A DNA stretch of 64,000 bases from Streptomyces sp. KMM 9044 (GCF_024701375.2 NZ_CP113910.1:3720001-3784000); one strand, 5' to 3'; numbered from the stretch's first letter, positions 1 to 7,652 are shown. Numbers and translations: made by a program. Notes: a model not told the origin generated them from the letters alone.

Positions 1-13
1 TACGCCTTGCCCA

Positions 14-1608
14 AGCTTGTTCTTTATCTACCAAGATCTTCCGGGCTTGCCGATGGCCTTGAGGGTCTCGGGGCGTTTGACGGTTTTGCCGACGTCGTAG
101 CGGGGTGCCTGGTGTCTGTTCTTGGCGCCGGAGGGTCGTCCGGGGCCGGCGCCGCGGGGTTTGGGAACGCGGGCCGGGCAGGCGAGGTGAGCGCGGATGT
201 TCCTGAACCCCCGGCGGACCCGGGCCGGGCTGAGCCGGTCCGAGGCGGTGGGTCTCTCCCAGGGCCGGCGGAGGTCTTCGGCGAGAGGGCGGGCGAGCCG
301 GAGCTGGGTGTGAGCGACGATCAGGATCCAGGTCCAGTGGTCCGCCGCCTCGGGAGTACGGAGTTTCGGGGTGGTCCAGCCGAGGGTCTGCTTCGCGAAG
401 CGGAAGGTGTGCTCCAGATCGAAGCGACGGAGAAATGCCTGCCAGAAACGGTCCACATCGTCCGGGGTGGCGCCGGTCTTCGAGGACCATAACCACACCG
501 GCGGAGCGTCTCGTTCCTTTGACAGGTGCTCGACCTTCAGCCGGACCAACGTGCCCTCAACCAGGGGTAGTTCACCGTCGTGGTCGAGCCAGGACGAGCG
601 GTGGGTGAGCCTTGGGTGGACTCGGTCCCATGCCTGTGTTTCGGCCTTGCCGTAGTTGGTGGTGTCGGTGACGGTGGTGATCGCGGGCTCGGGCCAGGTC
701 TCCGGCTTGGTGAAGCGGAACTCCGGTCCGTGCTTGGGCGGCCTGCCGTTCGTCCCCGGCCGGCGGGGCGGCTTCGGCAGCCGCATGACGCGGTCGGAGC
801 GGACCCGGCCGACCAGCTCGACCGGCAGATCGCGCAGGACCCACGCCAGGCGGGTGACGTCATAGCCGACGTCGCTGACGATCACGATATGCGGGTCCCC
901 GTTCTGCCACTGGCCCGCGGTGATGAGCCGCTCGACGACTCCTCGCAGCTGGGCGGCGGTGACCGCGGTCGCGTCGTCCACCGGTCCGAGCCGGACCGCG
1001 TCCAGGATCGCGGTCCAGGACGTGGCGCCCGGCTCCAGCACGGCGACGAAGGAGTAGGGCCAGCCCGGAATGAACTGCGACGCCGTCTTCGCACGGCCGT
1101 AGACGTGGCAGAACAGCCGTTCCGCCGAGCACGGCGCGTCCGAGCGAAGCCACGATGACACGTCGACCGCCAGCACCAGGCGCCCGCCGTCGAAACGCGG
1201 CAGCGACAGCCCGGCCAGCACCGTCCGCAGCCGATCGGTGTCGATGCGGCCGTGGTTCAGGCCGCCGTACATCGCTCCGTGTCCACGACGATGTTCGGGC
1301 AACAGTGTCAGGTCCACCGGGGACTTCACCGCACCGTCGGCACACAGCACCGCGTCCGCCAGCTCGAACAACTCATCCCGCCGGGCGGTCAGACACTCGT
1401 AGAACTCTCCCCAGAAGCGTGACGCTTCCGCGAACGCTTCCCTCCGTACGGCATCAGGCAGCAGACTCACCCTCACGGCCTTCGTCTTGGTCAGTGCACC
1501 TTGGTCGGAGCACATAATCAGACGAAGGCCGCCCCCGCGTCCGGCGAATCCCTAGGTGAGCGACTCAGTTCGAGACACCGTTCGAGGCCGGAAGAAAAAG
1601 AACAAGCT
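14..1608 (-). mobile_element. Insertion sequence, IS701/IS4-superfamily-like, probably complete
   Basis: A single transposase gene is bracketed by an imperfect terminal inverted repeat: AGCTTGTTCTTT at 14-25 is matched by its exact reverse complement at 1597-1608, and the next two inner bases match at one of two positions. Both ends are flanked by a CA dinucleotide (12-13 and 1609-1610), which could be a very short target duplication or chance. The boundaries are inferred from this repeat alone. The element lies at the outer edge of an IS pile next to the ISAs1-type element. Confidence 0.6.
28..1515 (-). CDS. DDE transposase (IS701/IS4-like)
   Basis: 495-residue transposase filling the insertion sequence. 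A DDE catalytic triad can be read: the first Asp in VLAVDVSSW (about residue 118), the second in VIVSDVGYD (about 215) and the Glu in DLEHTFRFAKQTLGW (about 376), which resembles the YREK-type region of IS4/IS701 enzymes. The C-terminus is Arg/Lys-rich with a GPGRPSGAKNRH stretch, as in many actinomycete transposases of this type. The ATG start is preceded by no strong Shine-Dalgarno. The reading frame is uninterrupted, so it may still be active. Family placement rests on motif pattern only; a different IS4-clan family is possible. Confidence 0.8.
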   Translation of the reverse strand: MCSDQGALTKTKAVRVSLLPDAVRREAFAEASRFWGEFYECLTARRDELFELADAVLCADGAVKSPVDLTLLPEHRRGHGAMYGGLNHGRIDTDRLRTVLAGLSLPRFDGGRLVLAVDVSSWLRSDAPCSAERLFCHVYGRAKTASQFIPGWPYSFVAVLEPGATSWTAILDAVRLGPVDDATAVTAAQLRGVVERLITAGQWQNGDPHIVIVSDVGYDVTRLAWVLRDLPVELVGRVRSDRVMRLPKPPRRPGTNGRPPKHGPEFRFTKPETWPEPAITTVTDTTNYGKAETQAWDRVHPRLTHRSSWLDHDGELPLVEGTLVRLKVEHLSKERDAPPVWLWSSKTGATPDDVDRFWQAFLRRFDLEHTFRFAKQTLGWTTPKLRTPEAADHWTWILIVAHTQLRLARPLAEDLRRPWERPTASDRLSPARVRRGFRNIRAHLACPARVPKPRGAGPGRPSGAKNRHQAPRYDVGKTVKRPETLKAIGKPGRSW

Positions 1609-1651
1609 CAGTCACCGAAAGCGAAACGGTCCACCGACTCCGTCGGCAGAC

Positions 1652-3126
1652 CCACGGCCCCGGCGTAGTTGTGTGATGTCCGGTCCCGTGGTGGTTGGTC
1701 AGATGCCGTAGACGGCGAAGGCGTCTTCGTGGCGGAGGAGGTCGCGGCGGGCGTGGGCGATGTTGGCGCGTCCGGCGAGGCGGATGGTGCTGATCGCCAG
1801 GTTGCGGAAGCCGGCCAGGGCTCGGGGTGCTGTACCGGTCCTGAGCTGGGAGTTGTCTTCTCGGAAGGTGACGTCCCGCACCCAGTGGATCTTGTTTTCC
1901 ACAGTCCAGTGGGTTCTCTCGTAGTGGTTGAGGTGAGCGGGGCCGGCGAGGTCGGGCGGCAGGCTGGTGACGCCGAAGACGATCTCCTTGCTGGTCCATT
2001 CGTCGTCGAGGTTGCCGGTGTCGCGGCGGAGGCGGAAGACCTGGGATGCGCCGGGGAACAGGGTGTCGTCGGCGGGTGCGGTGCGCAGGGTGCGGCGTTC
2101 GGTGCGGCCGTGGCCGCGGTCGTCGTCGATCGCGGTGGTCTCGGTGAAGTCGGCGTCCGCGCCGGTCAGCAGCGCCTGGGCGGCGGCGTGGGCGAGGGGC
2201 TGGTTGCCCTTGAGGATCAGGACGTAGTGGCTGTGGAGAGGGCCTGTGATCAGGCGGGCGGTCTTCTTCGTGGTGTGCAGCGCGTCCAGGGTGAACACCC
2301 TTCCGGGCAGGTCGAGTCGGGTGAGCAGGGCCCGTGCGGCCTCGCCCTCGCCGCGCTTGTCGGGGACCTGCCTCTGGCCCAGGACCGCGCCGCTGGTGTG
2401 GTCGATCGCGCCGACCAGGAAGACCCGTCCGCTCTCGGTGCGGGCGCCGGCCAGGGCCTTGCCGTCCAGGGCGGCGGTCGGCAGCAGCCCGTCCGGCACC
2501 GGGTGCTCGGCTGAGCGTTGAGCGGCGCGGCGCTGTTCGCGTTCCACCGGTCCCGGGGTGGCGGGGATCTCGGGCGCGGGGACGGTGCCGCGCGCGAGGT
2601 CTGTGGTGTATTCGCAGGTCACGGCGTCCAGGGCGTCGGCGTCCAGATGGGCGAGCACTCGCCGGAAGGTGCGCTCGCTCGGCACGAGGTAGCGGCCGGC
2701 CAGCGGGTCGTACCGGGCACCGATGCGGGCCAGTTTCGCTTGCGGGGCACGGGTCGCCCACTGCCAGATCGCGGCGATCGAGTCGCCGCCGATCACCAGC
2801 GTCGCGCACGCGGTCAGTGTCAGGATCACCGCGAGGGCGTGGCGTCGGCCACGCTTCGCGCGCAGGTCCGGGACCTGCCGCAACCTGCTGACCAGCTTGG
2901 ACTCCACTGCCGCAGGGCCGGTGGCGAGCTCGGCCTCCCACAGGGCGAGGTCGGCGAGTTGGCCAACGGCAGGGGGGATCGGCGAAGATACGGGCACGAG
3001 CGCGACTCCTGTGACGATCTTTTGGCGTAGAGACCTGAAAGATCATCAGAAGTCGCGCTCGTCCTGCAACCAGCCACATCAAACCGGGGCAGAACAACTC
3101 AAGGGAGAACTACGCCGGGGCCGTGG
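1652..3126 (-). mobile_element. ISAs1-family insertion sequence
   Basis: A 19-bp perfect inverted repeat, CCACGGCCCCGGCGTAGTT at 1652-1670 with its reverse complement at 3108-3126, brackets an intact ISAs1-type transposase. I take this repeat as the IS termini. No target-site duplication is visible, and the right end sits inside the OrfB reading frame of a degraded IS3 element whose continuation is not found on the left side. This suggests a deletion accompanied or followed the insertion. Exact termini are inferred, because ISAs1 ends are not well conserved. Confidence 0.6.
1699..2997 (-). CDS. ISAs1-family transposase
   Basis: 432-residue transposase, full length for the ISAs1 family. The N-terminal third matches the DDE_Tnp_1-associated region (VPDLRAKRGRRHALAVILTL, then SERTFRRVLAHLD). 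The catalytic domain shows AALDGKALAGA (first Asp), FTLDALHTTKKTA (second Asp), YVLILKGNQ, and the Glu-bearing ERTHWTVENKIHWVRDV followed by REDNSQLRTG and RNLAIS, all family hallmarks. The frame is open throughout, so the enzyme may be functional. The alternative longer frame on the same strand is Arg/Pro-rich and a shadow of this gene. Confidence 0.93.
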   Translation of the reverse strand: MPVSSPIPPAVGQLADLALWEAELATGPAAVESKLVSRLRQVPDLRAKRGRRHALAVILTLTACATLVIGGDSIAAIWQWATRAPQAKLARIGARYDPLAGRYLVPSERTFRRVLAHLDADALDAVTCEYTTDLARGTVPAPEIPATPGPVEREQRRAAQRSAEHPVPDGLLPTAALDGKALAGARTESGRVFLVGAIDHTSGAVLGQRQVPDKRGEGEAARALLTRLDLPGRVFTLDALHTTKKTARLITGPLHSHYVLILKGNQPLAHAAAQALLTGADADFTETTAIDDDRGHGRTERRTLRTAPADDTLFPGASQVFRLRRDTGNLDDEWTSKEIVFGVTSLPPDLAGPAHLNHYERTHWTVENKIHWVRDVTFREDNSQLRTGTAPRALAGFRNLAISTIRLAGRANIAHARRDLLRHEDAFAVYGI

Positions 3127-3265
3127 TAATAGCCAGACTTGGACACGCCGAGCCGTTCACACATGAACTCGACGGAATACGCGCACTCCGCTGTGCCGAG
3201 CCGCATCGTTTCGATGAACTCGTACTTGCTCGCTACCGGGGATCCTTCGCGAAGTACGCTGCGGC
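3099..3265 (-). pseudogene. IS3-family transposase OrfB, N-terminal fragment
   Basis: In the -1 frame relative to OrfA, the sequence reads SKYEFIETMRLG..YSVEFMCERLGVSKSGYYHG, the conserved start of IS3 OrfB (HTH_21 region). It then runs into the ISAs1 inverted repeat and terminates at a TGA (3099-3101). The whole rve integrase domain is missing, so no transposase is made. The first residues would come only from ribosomal frameshifting. Confidence 0.75.
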
Positions 3266-3592
3266 TTTTTTCAAGAAGGAGACTTCCGCCTCCAGTTCAC
3301 GGATGCGCCGGTCCTGTTCCTTCAAGCGCGCCCGCTCATCGAGCGTCAACGGTGCACCGGCAGCTGGCTCGTTCCGTTTCTGGTGTTTCTTCACCCAGCC
3401 CCGGAGTGTCTCCGAGTTCAATTCGAGCTCGCGGGCCGTCTCCGAGATGGTCTTGCTGGACCGGAGTGCCATCTGGACGGCTTCCTCACGAAACTCCGGG
3501 GTGTACTTGCTGGGTGGCGCCACTTCGAACTTCCTCATTTCCTTGACAGAACAACCCTTTGGGTCCCTGTCCGGAAACTCCGGGGCACCTCA
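3127..3592 (-). mobile_element. IS3-family insertion sequence, truncated remnant
   Basis: Intact OrfA plus the first part of OrfB of an IS3-family element. Reading the minus strand, the terminus at 3592 begins TGAGGTGCCCCGGAGTTTCC, close to the TGA..GCCCCGG..TTTCC ends of IS51/IS911-group elements. The opposite end is missing: OrfB breaks off at about 3126, where the ISAs1 terminus begins. The element is therefore dead and predates the ISAs1 insertion. Confidence 0.75.
3233..3538 (-). CDS. IS3-family transposase OrfA (HTH protein)
   Basis: 101-residue OrfA. Residues of about 10-50 (YTPEFREEAVQMALRS, then SETARELELNSETLRGWVKKH) form the HTH of the HTH_Tnp_1/InsE family, and the C-terminal half is a leucine-zipper-like coiled coil (ARLKEQDRRIRELEAEVSFLKKAA). 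An A6 run on the coding strand (3266-3271) near the 3' end is where IS3 elements usually shift -1 into OrfB, and OrfB sequence does follow in the -1 frame. With OrfB truncated, OrfA alone could at most act as a repressor of related elements. Confidence 0.85.
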   Translation of the reverse strand: MRKFEVAPPSKYTPEFREEAVQMALRSSKTISETARELELNSETLRGWVKKHQKRNEPAAGAPLTLDERARLKEQDRRIRELEAEVSFLKKAAAYFAKDPR

Positions 3593-3685
3593 GTCGCCGC
3601 GCGTTGTGGAGGTGCTGGGAAGGCTGAGTGCGGTGTCGAGGACGGAGCAGGCCTGGCCGACGGTGCGGGTGCGGGAGACCAGGTT
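3593..3685 (-). other. Orphan 93-bp gene fragment between IS3 remnant and MITE
   Basis: On the minus strand this reads as an open fragment (PNLVSRTRTVGQACSVLDTA, continuing SLPSTSTTRGD) that ends at a TGA formed by the first bases of the IS3 terminus. It matches nothing I recognise. It is the left flank of MITE copy 1, and since that copy has no target duplication this flank probably came from a different locus than the tniB flank on the other side. Confidence 0.4.
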
Positions 3686-3921
3686 GGGTGTGGCTCCTTT
3701 GGAGGGACGGCCCTAGCTGCGTGAACTGCGGCTTGAGGCACGCCCGAGTGATCGACTCGACCACGACAGCGGGTCACGCGGTGACCGGCACCCTCCGCGC
3801 TGTCGATCTTGATGCGACGCGCGGGCGTGACCTGCTGGTTCCGAAAGGATCTCCACGACCGGCAGTCGAGCCCAACCGGCAAATGCCCAGCTCAGCCTGT
3901 CCCTCCAAAGGAGCCACACCC
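3686..3921. mobile_element. MITE-like element, copy 1 (236 bp)
   Basis: 236-bp element with a perfect 23-bp terminal inverted repeat (3686-3708 against 3899-3921), outer bases GGGTGTGGCTCC. I see no difference from the copy at 6889-7124. There is no transposase gene inside. Flanks are GACCAGGTT on the left and GATCGGCAT on the right, so there is no 9-bp duplication, unlike copy 2. It interrupts tniB at the right flank. The missing duplication suggests this copy is the product of recombination between two elements with loss of the DNA between them. Confidence 0.85.
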
Positions 3922-4362
3922 GATCGGCATCCGGTCCCAGCCTTCTTCGGTGAAAGCGCCTTCCTCGGAGATCCGCTGGCGGTGGAACTTCTTGGCGAAC
4001 GACAGCACGGCGGTGGTCTTGCCCAGGCCTGGGAAGGCGTCAAGGGCGATGGCTCCCTTGACCTTGTCGCCGTCCTGGTCGTTGCTGTTGACGATGTCCC
4101 ACAGGTCCTCGTGGAGTGCGGCCATCTGCGGGGTCTGGAGCGGGCCGAGGTTCGCGTGCCACTTGCGGCGGAGACGGTCGTACTCGATCCGGGCCGCGTC
4201 GCTCAACGCCTTCAGCTGCCGGCGGGTCAGTAGCTCGGGCCGGGGCCTCGGTAGCGCCTCGGCCATGCGCTTGAACCCTTCCTGACGCGAGAGCGTGAGA
4301 CGGTCCAGCCGCGTCCTCAGCTCATCGGCGGCCTCGGGCGTGCGGCGGTTACTCATCGGCAT
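3922..4362 (-). pseudogene. tniB: TniB/TnsC-like AAA ATPase, 3'-truncated
   Basis: N-terminal part of a TniB/TnsC-type transposition ATPase: a helical N-terminus, then VKGAIALDAFPGLGKTTAVL, a Walker A (GxxxxGKT) with the TniB-like DAFPGxGKTT context. After residue of about 147 (DRMPI) the frame enters the MITE, so Walker B, sensor motifs and everything downstream, including any tniQ/tnsD target-selector gene, are lost. The start overlaps the tnsB stop (ATGCCGATGAG over GAGTAA). Two ATGs six bases apart could serve. In Tn7-like systems this ATPase couples target choice to the transposase; here it cannot. Confidence 0.85.
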
Positions 4363-6481
4363 CCTTCAGCGCGGTCGCGTAGAACTCGTCGTCGTCCGCC
4401 AGGTCCTCGAAGTCGGTGGGGTCGTCGTCTCCGCCCTCCGCTTCGTCGGCCTCTTCCGGCCCGGCCTGCGGCGCGTCACCTTCCTCGCCCAGCGCACGGC
4501 GTACCGAGGGAAGGGTCACGGCTGTCTGGCTTCCGACGTCCGGCAGCTCGATGGCCTGCTCGCGAGAGAGCCGAAGCGCCATGCGTCGCTCGGCCGGCGT
4601 GCTGCCCAGCCCCGCGTTCCAGCGCTCCAGCAAGTCGGCAACCGCGAGACGGTCGTCGGGGTAGGCGTACTTCCTCACCGCGAGCTTCCTGGCGAAGGCC
4701 AAGGCCTCCTCGCTCAGCGGCATTCCCGCCGTCGGCGCGTGTTCCCACTCCAGGGCGTGCCAGACCCTCTCCAAGTCCCGGAAGTAGATCTTCGTGATGT
4801 CATCGGGGTTGACCTGGAACGGCCAGTGCTCGTGCTTGCCCCGCCAGGTGTAGGGGCTCTTCGAACCAGGCGGCGGCAGACCCGGGCCGCGGTAGCGACG
4901 GCCGTCGATCTCGACGCCGTAGTGCTGGATCGTGCGCCACTTCGTGGGCAGGAACTCGAAGGCGAGATCCCGGTCGCGGGGCACCTCGACGTAGCCGGCC
5001 CTCGCCATGCCGTGTTCGAACATCTGCGCTGGCGACATCCGTAGCCCCGGCAACCCCGGGTCAACGAGACCAGAGTGCGGTCGACAGTGAAATGTCGTCG
5101 CGGTCCACTCTCGGATGATTTCTTCCAGCTCATCCAAGAAGAAGAACGCGTCTGCCTCCGGATCCTCGCCGCGGGAGTGGATGTCCGGGCCCTTGTAGCC
5201 GGGCAGAGCTTGCAGCAGATCCTCACGCAGGGTGCGGAAAAACCGCTCCACCGGCCCCTTGTCCCGTCCTGTGCGCAGCCGGGCCGGCTGGATGGAGATG
5301 CCCATCCGGCGGCAGACGCTGCTGAGATGGTCCGAGACGTAGACCTTGCCGTGGTCGACCACCAGCGTCTCCGGGACGGTCGGTGGCGAGGCAAGGCCAA
5401 TCCCCTCGACGGCGACGTCGACCAGCGCGGTGCGCGGGATGCCGTGCTCAGGCCAGACCGCCCCGCGCGGCCAGTCCTTCCCGAACGGCCGGGGGCGGAA
5501 GGACTGGAAGAGCACCGCTGCCACGTCCACGGCCTTCGTCGAGACCGGCGTCACCCTGATCCCGGTGATACAGCGGGTGTACCAATCCATCCCCACCGAG
5601 AGCTCGGCCTGCACCCACCGCAGCGTGAGCGGATCGAACGCGAACACATCAAGCCGCGTGGAGTCCATCAGCAGGTACTCACCCGGCCTGGTCGGCCGCA
5701 ACTTCCCGTAAGGTCCCTCCGGCCGGTCAGCGATGTCCCGGTTCCGCTTCGTACTCAGCCGGAACAGCGGATGCCGACGCTCCAGCTCTGCCAGCACCCG
5801 GTAGGCGACCGCTCGGCTCGGCAGTCTCACCACCTCGGGTCCATAGCGGGCAATGACGCGGGCCCTGGTGCGGTCGATCACCATCTTGCGCGACGGCTTC
5901 GAGGCATCGGTGTGCTCGACCATCACCTCCAGCGCGGTCTCGACCCACCGCTCGTCGACCCGGTCAGCAGCAGACTTCCCCGGCCGTGTCCGCGGCGCCA
6001 GCCTTGCCTCGCCGCCACGCTGGTATGCCGCCGCCCACCGTCGCACCGTGCGGTCCGCGACGCCGAGTTCGACCGCCTTGGCGGCATATCGGGCGTCCAG
6101 GGGAAGGTCCGGTGCGAACTGCGGGCGCGGCTCCCCGTCGCGGGGCAGTTCACGACTCCCGGAGCGGAAGCCTGTCAGCACCTCCCGGACGTGCTCTGCC
6201 TGCTCGATCACCTGCTGTCGTTGCGCCTCCGACAGCTGCCCCAGCACGACCCCTGCGAGTTCCTCCTCGTCGGTGGCCCTGGGGCCGTCCTGAGCAGGAA
6301 TGATTGCTGCCCGGTCGGAGAAGAGCAGTTCCTTCAGGCTGATCCGCAGCAGTCCTCCGCGAGCGTTCTTGAGGACCACCTCGTTGCCCGCTGCGGTCGC
6401 GGCCGTCTCCACCACCTCGACAGTCTCGCCGTCGTAACGGAAGTGGCTGCCGATGCCCACCCGGGTGCCGGCCCCACTCAC
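4349..6481 (-). CDS. tnsB: Tn7-like transposase, TnsB/TniA type (DDE, Mu-transposase C-terminal)
   Basis: About 710 residues. An N-terminal HTH (GVADRTVRRWAAAYQRGGEA) is followed by an rve/DDE domain with Asp in LLMDSTRLDVF (about 271), Asp in TLVVDHGKVY (about 374) and Glu in DKGPVERFFRTLRE (about 410). The last two are exactly 35 residues apart (DD35E). A Mu-transposase C-terminal beta-barrel region and an acidic tail follow. I choose the GTG at 6481 because it overlaps the tnsA stop (GTGA), the usual tnsA-tnsB coupling; an ATG 69 bp upstream lies inside tnsA. The frame is intact, so this is the one complete protein left of the transposon. In Tn7 TnsB cuts and joins the 3' ends. Confidence 0.92.
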   Translation of the reverse strand: MSGAGTRVGIGSHFRYDGETVEVVETAATAAGNEVVLKNARGGLLRISLKELLFSDRAAIIPAQDGPRATDEEELAGVVLGQLSEAQRQQVIEQAEHVREVLTGFRSGSRELPRDGEPRPQFAPDLPLDARYAAKAVELGVADRTVRRWAAAYQRGGEARLAPRTRPGKSAADRVDERWVETALEVMVEHTDASKPSRKMVIDRTRARVIARYGPEVVRLPSRAVAYRVLAELERRHPLFRLSTKRNRDIADRPEGPYGKLRPTRPGEYLLMDSTRLDVFAFDPLTLRWVQAELSVGMDWYTRCITGIRVTPVSTKAVDVAAVLFQSFRPRPFGKDWPRGAVWPEHGIPRTALVDVAVEGIGLASPPTVPETLVVDHGKVYVSDHLSSVCRRMGISIQPARLRTGRDKGPVERFFRTLREDLLQALPGYKGPDIHSRGEDPEADAFFFLDELEEIIREWTATTFHCRPHSGLVDPGLPGLRMSPAQMFEHGMARAGYVEVPRDRDLAFEFLPTKWRTIQHYGVEIDGRRYRGPGLPPPGSKSPYTWRGKHEHWPFQVNPDDITKIYFRDLERVWHALEWEHAPTAGMPLSEEALAFARKLAVRKYAYPDDRLAVADLLERWNAGLGSTPAERRMALRLSREQAIELPDVGSQTAVTLPSVRRALGEEGDAPQAGPEEADEAEGGDDDPTDFEDLADDDEFYATALKDADE

Positions 6482-7451
6482 GCCGGCCTCCACAGCACAT
6501 GTGCAGGAGCCAACGGTTGCCGAAGGTCCGTCGTGAACCGTCCTGACCACAGCAGGTGGAAGACCCCGGCTCGAACGAGCTCCGGGGCAAACCCGCCCAC
6601 AGCGCCGATAGCCTCCCCAAGGGCCATCCCGTCCACGATGGCCCCATCGGCCGCTTCCAGCAGGTCAGCGGGGAAAAGCCAGTCACGGCGGTATCCGGCG
6701 AGGAATCGCACGTTCTCCAGCAACGCCGGTTCCGGTTCGCTCAGCACCTGATACCCCCACCCGCGGTCCTGCACGACCTGGCGTGTCCAGGCGAAGGTGA
6801 AGGCCACCTCCGGGTTCTCCAGTCGGCGACTCGGCTTCACATCGACGACCAGTGGCCCCGCCCGCGTCAGCAGCAGGTAGTCGGGGATGGGTGTGGCTCC
6901 TTTGGAGGGACGGCCCTAGCTGCGTGAACTGCGGCTTGAGGCACGCCCGAGTGATCGACTCGACCACGACAGCGGGTCACGCGGTGACCGGCACCCTCCG
7001 CGCTGTCGATCTTGATGCGACGCGCGGGCGTGACCTGCTGGTTCCGAAAGGATCTCCACGACCGGCAGTCGAGCCCAACCGGCAAATGCCCAGCTCAGCC
7101 TGTCCCTCCAAAGGAGCCACACCCGTCGGGGATGTGCTTACGGACTTTGCCTTGCACCCGTGCCTTCAGCAGGAAGGGCTGGGCCACGATGTGCCGTACT
7201 GACGGGTCGAAGTCGGCGAACAGTAGCCGTGCAAGCTCCAGTCTCGACTCATAGATCACGTGGTCGCGTACCGTCGCCGACCAGTACGTACCCGAGTAGT
7301 GCCGCTGCCCGCTGTACCAGCGGAACGTACGCCACGGCGATGCCTGCGACAGCCGGGAGATATCCACACCCTCCCAGGGGCGGTCCTCCTCAACACCCCC
7401 ATCGGCACGACGGCGGCTCACTGTCACACCCTCAGCCGGTCCGGTCTCCAC
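6478..7451 (-). pseudogene. tnsA: TnsA-like transposon endonuclease, split by a MITE
   Basis: Two halves of one TnsA-type PD-(D/E)xK nuclease flank the MITE. Removing the 236-bp element and one copy of its 9-bp duplication leaves 729 bases, i.e. 243 codons, in one frame (242 aa plus stop). The restored protein has Glu68 (YESRLELARL), Asp109 (KHIPD) and Lys124 (VVDVK), matching Tn7 TnsA E63/D114/K132. The MITE sits immediately after Asp109, so the active site is destroyed. TnsA makes the 5' cuts that give cut-and-paste transposition. The start is uncertain: GTG at 7451, or GTG at 7421 behind GAGGG. Confidence 0.9.
6889..7124. mobile_element. MITE-like element, copy 2 (236 bp), with 9-bp target duplication
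   Basis: Identical in length and, as far as I can read, in sequence to copy 1, with the same 23-bp perfect terminal inverted repeats. It is flanked by a perfect 9-bp direct repeat, GTCGGGGAT, at 6880-6888 and 7125-7133, so this is an unrearranged insertion into tnsA. A non-coding interior and 9-bp duplication fit a miniature element mobilised in trans by a DDE transposase. No parent element is present in the window. Confidence 0.92.
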
Positions 7452-7518
7452 GTTCCACCCCCTGTCGGCCGCTCAGCGCGACACGAGGAGAGTGGCATCA
7501 AGCACGTACCGCAAGGAG

Positions 7519-7566
7519 GCACAGTTCAGGGGCGTCACCTGATCGGGTGACGCCCCTGAACTGTGC
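7519..7566. terminator. 21-bp perfect hairpin downstream of dnaB
   Basis: The arms 7519-7539 and 7546-7566 are exact reverse complements around the loop TGATCG. It lies 87 bp past the dnaB stop and 68 bp before the tnsA start on the same strand. It most simply works as a transcription terminator, lacking a U-tract as is common in Streptomyces. It could instead be a structured part of the transposon end. Confidence 0.65.
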
Positions 7567-7652
7567 TTCTCCAGCGGGTGTCAGAAGTGCCATCGTCATG
7601 ACACGACGACGGAGAAAATGACGCGGAAACCGAGAACCCACAAGGGAGCCGG
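7567..7652. other. Candidate right end of the Tn7-like element next to the dnaB stop
   Basis: Read on the minus strand from the dnaB stop, about 30 bp of spacer leads to CGTCATTTTCTCCGTCGTCG and then repeated TGTCA/TGACA words (GTGTCATGACGATGG..CTTCTGACAC, 7578-7605). Tn402/Tn5053-type ends begin TGTCATTTTC, so this differs at the first base only. The geometry, gene 3' end then transposon end then tnsA, copies Tn7 at glmS. The other end is lost, so the terminus and target duplication cannot be verified. Confidence 0.35.

Noticed and set aside
1565..3097. 510-residue open frame on the minus strand over the ISAs1 gene
   Set aside because: Arg/Pro-rich shadow in another frame of the clearly conserved ISAs1 transposase.
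5075..6751. 558-residue plus-strand open frame opposite tnsB
   Set aside because: Antisense shadow of tnsB with Arg/Pro/His-rich composition and no known motif.
7567..7652. CAST-type (CRISPR-associated) transposon
   Set aside because: tnsABC are present but no cas gene, repeat array or tniQ is seen in the window; nothing supports an RNA-guided system.
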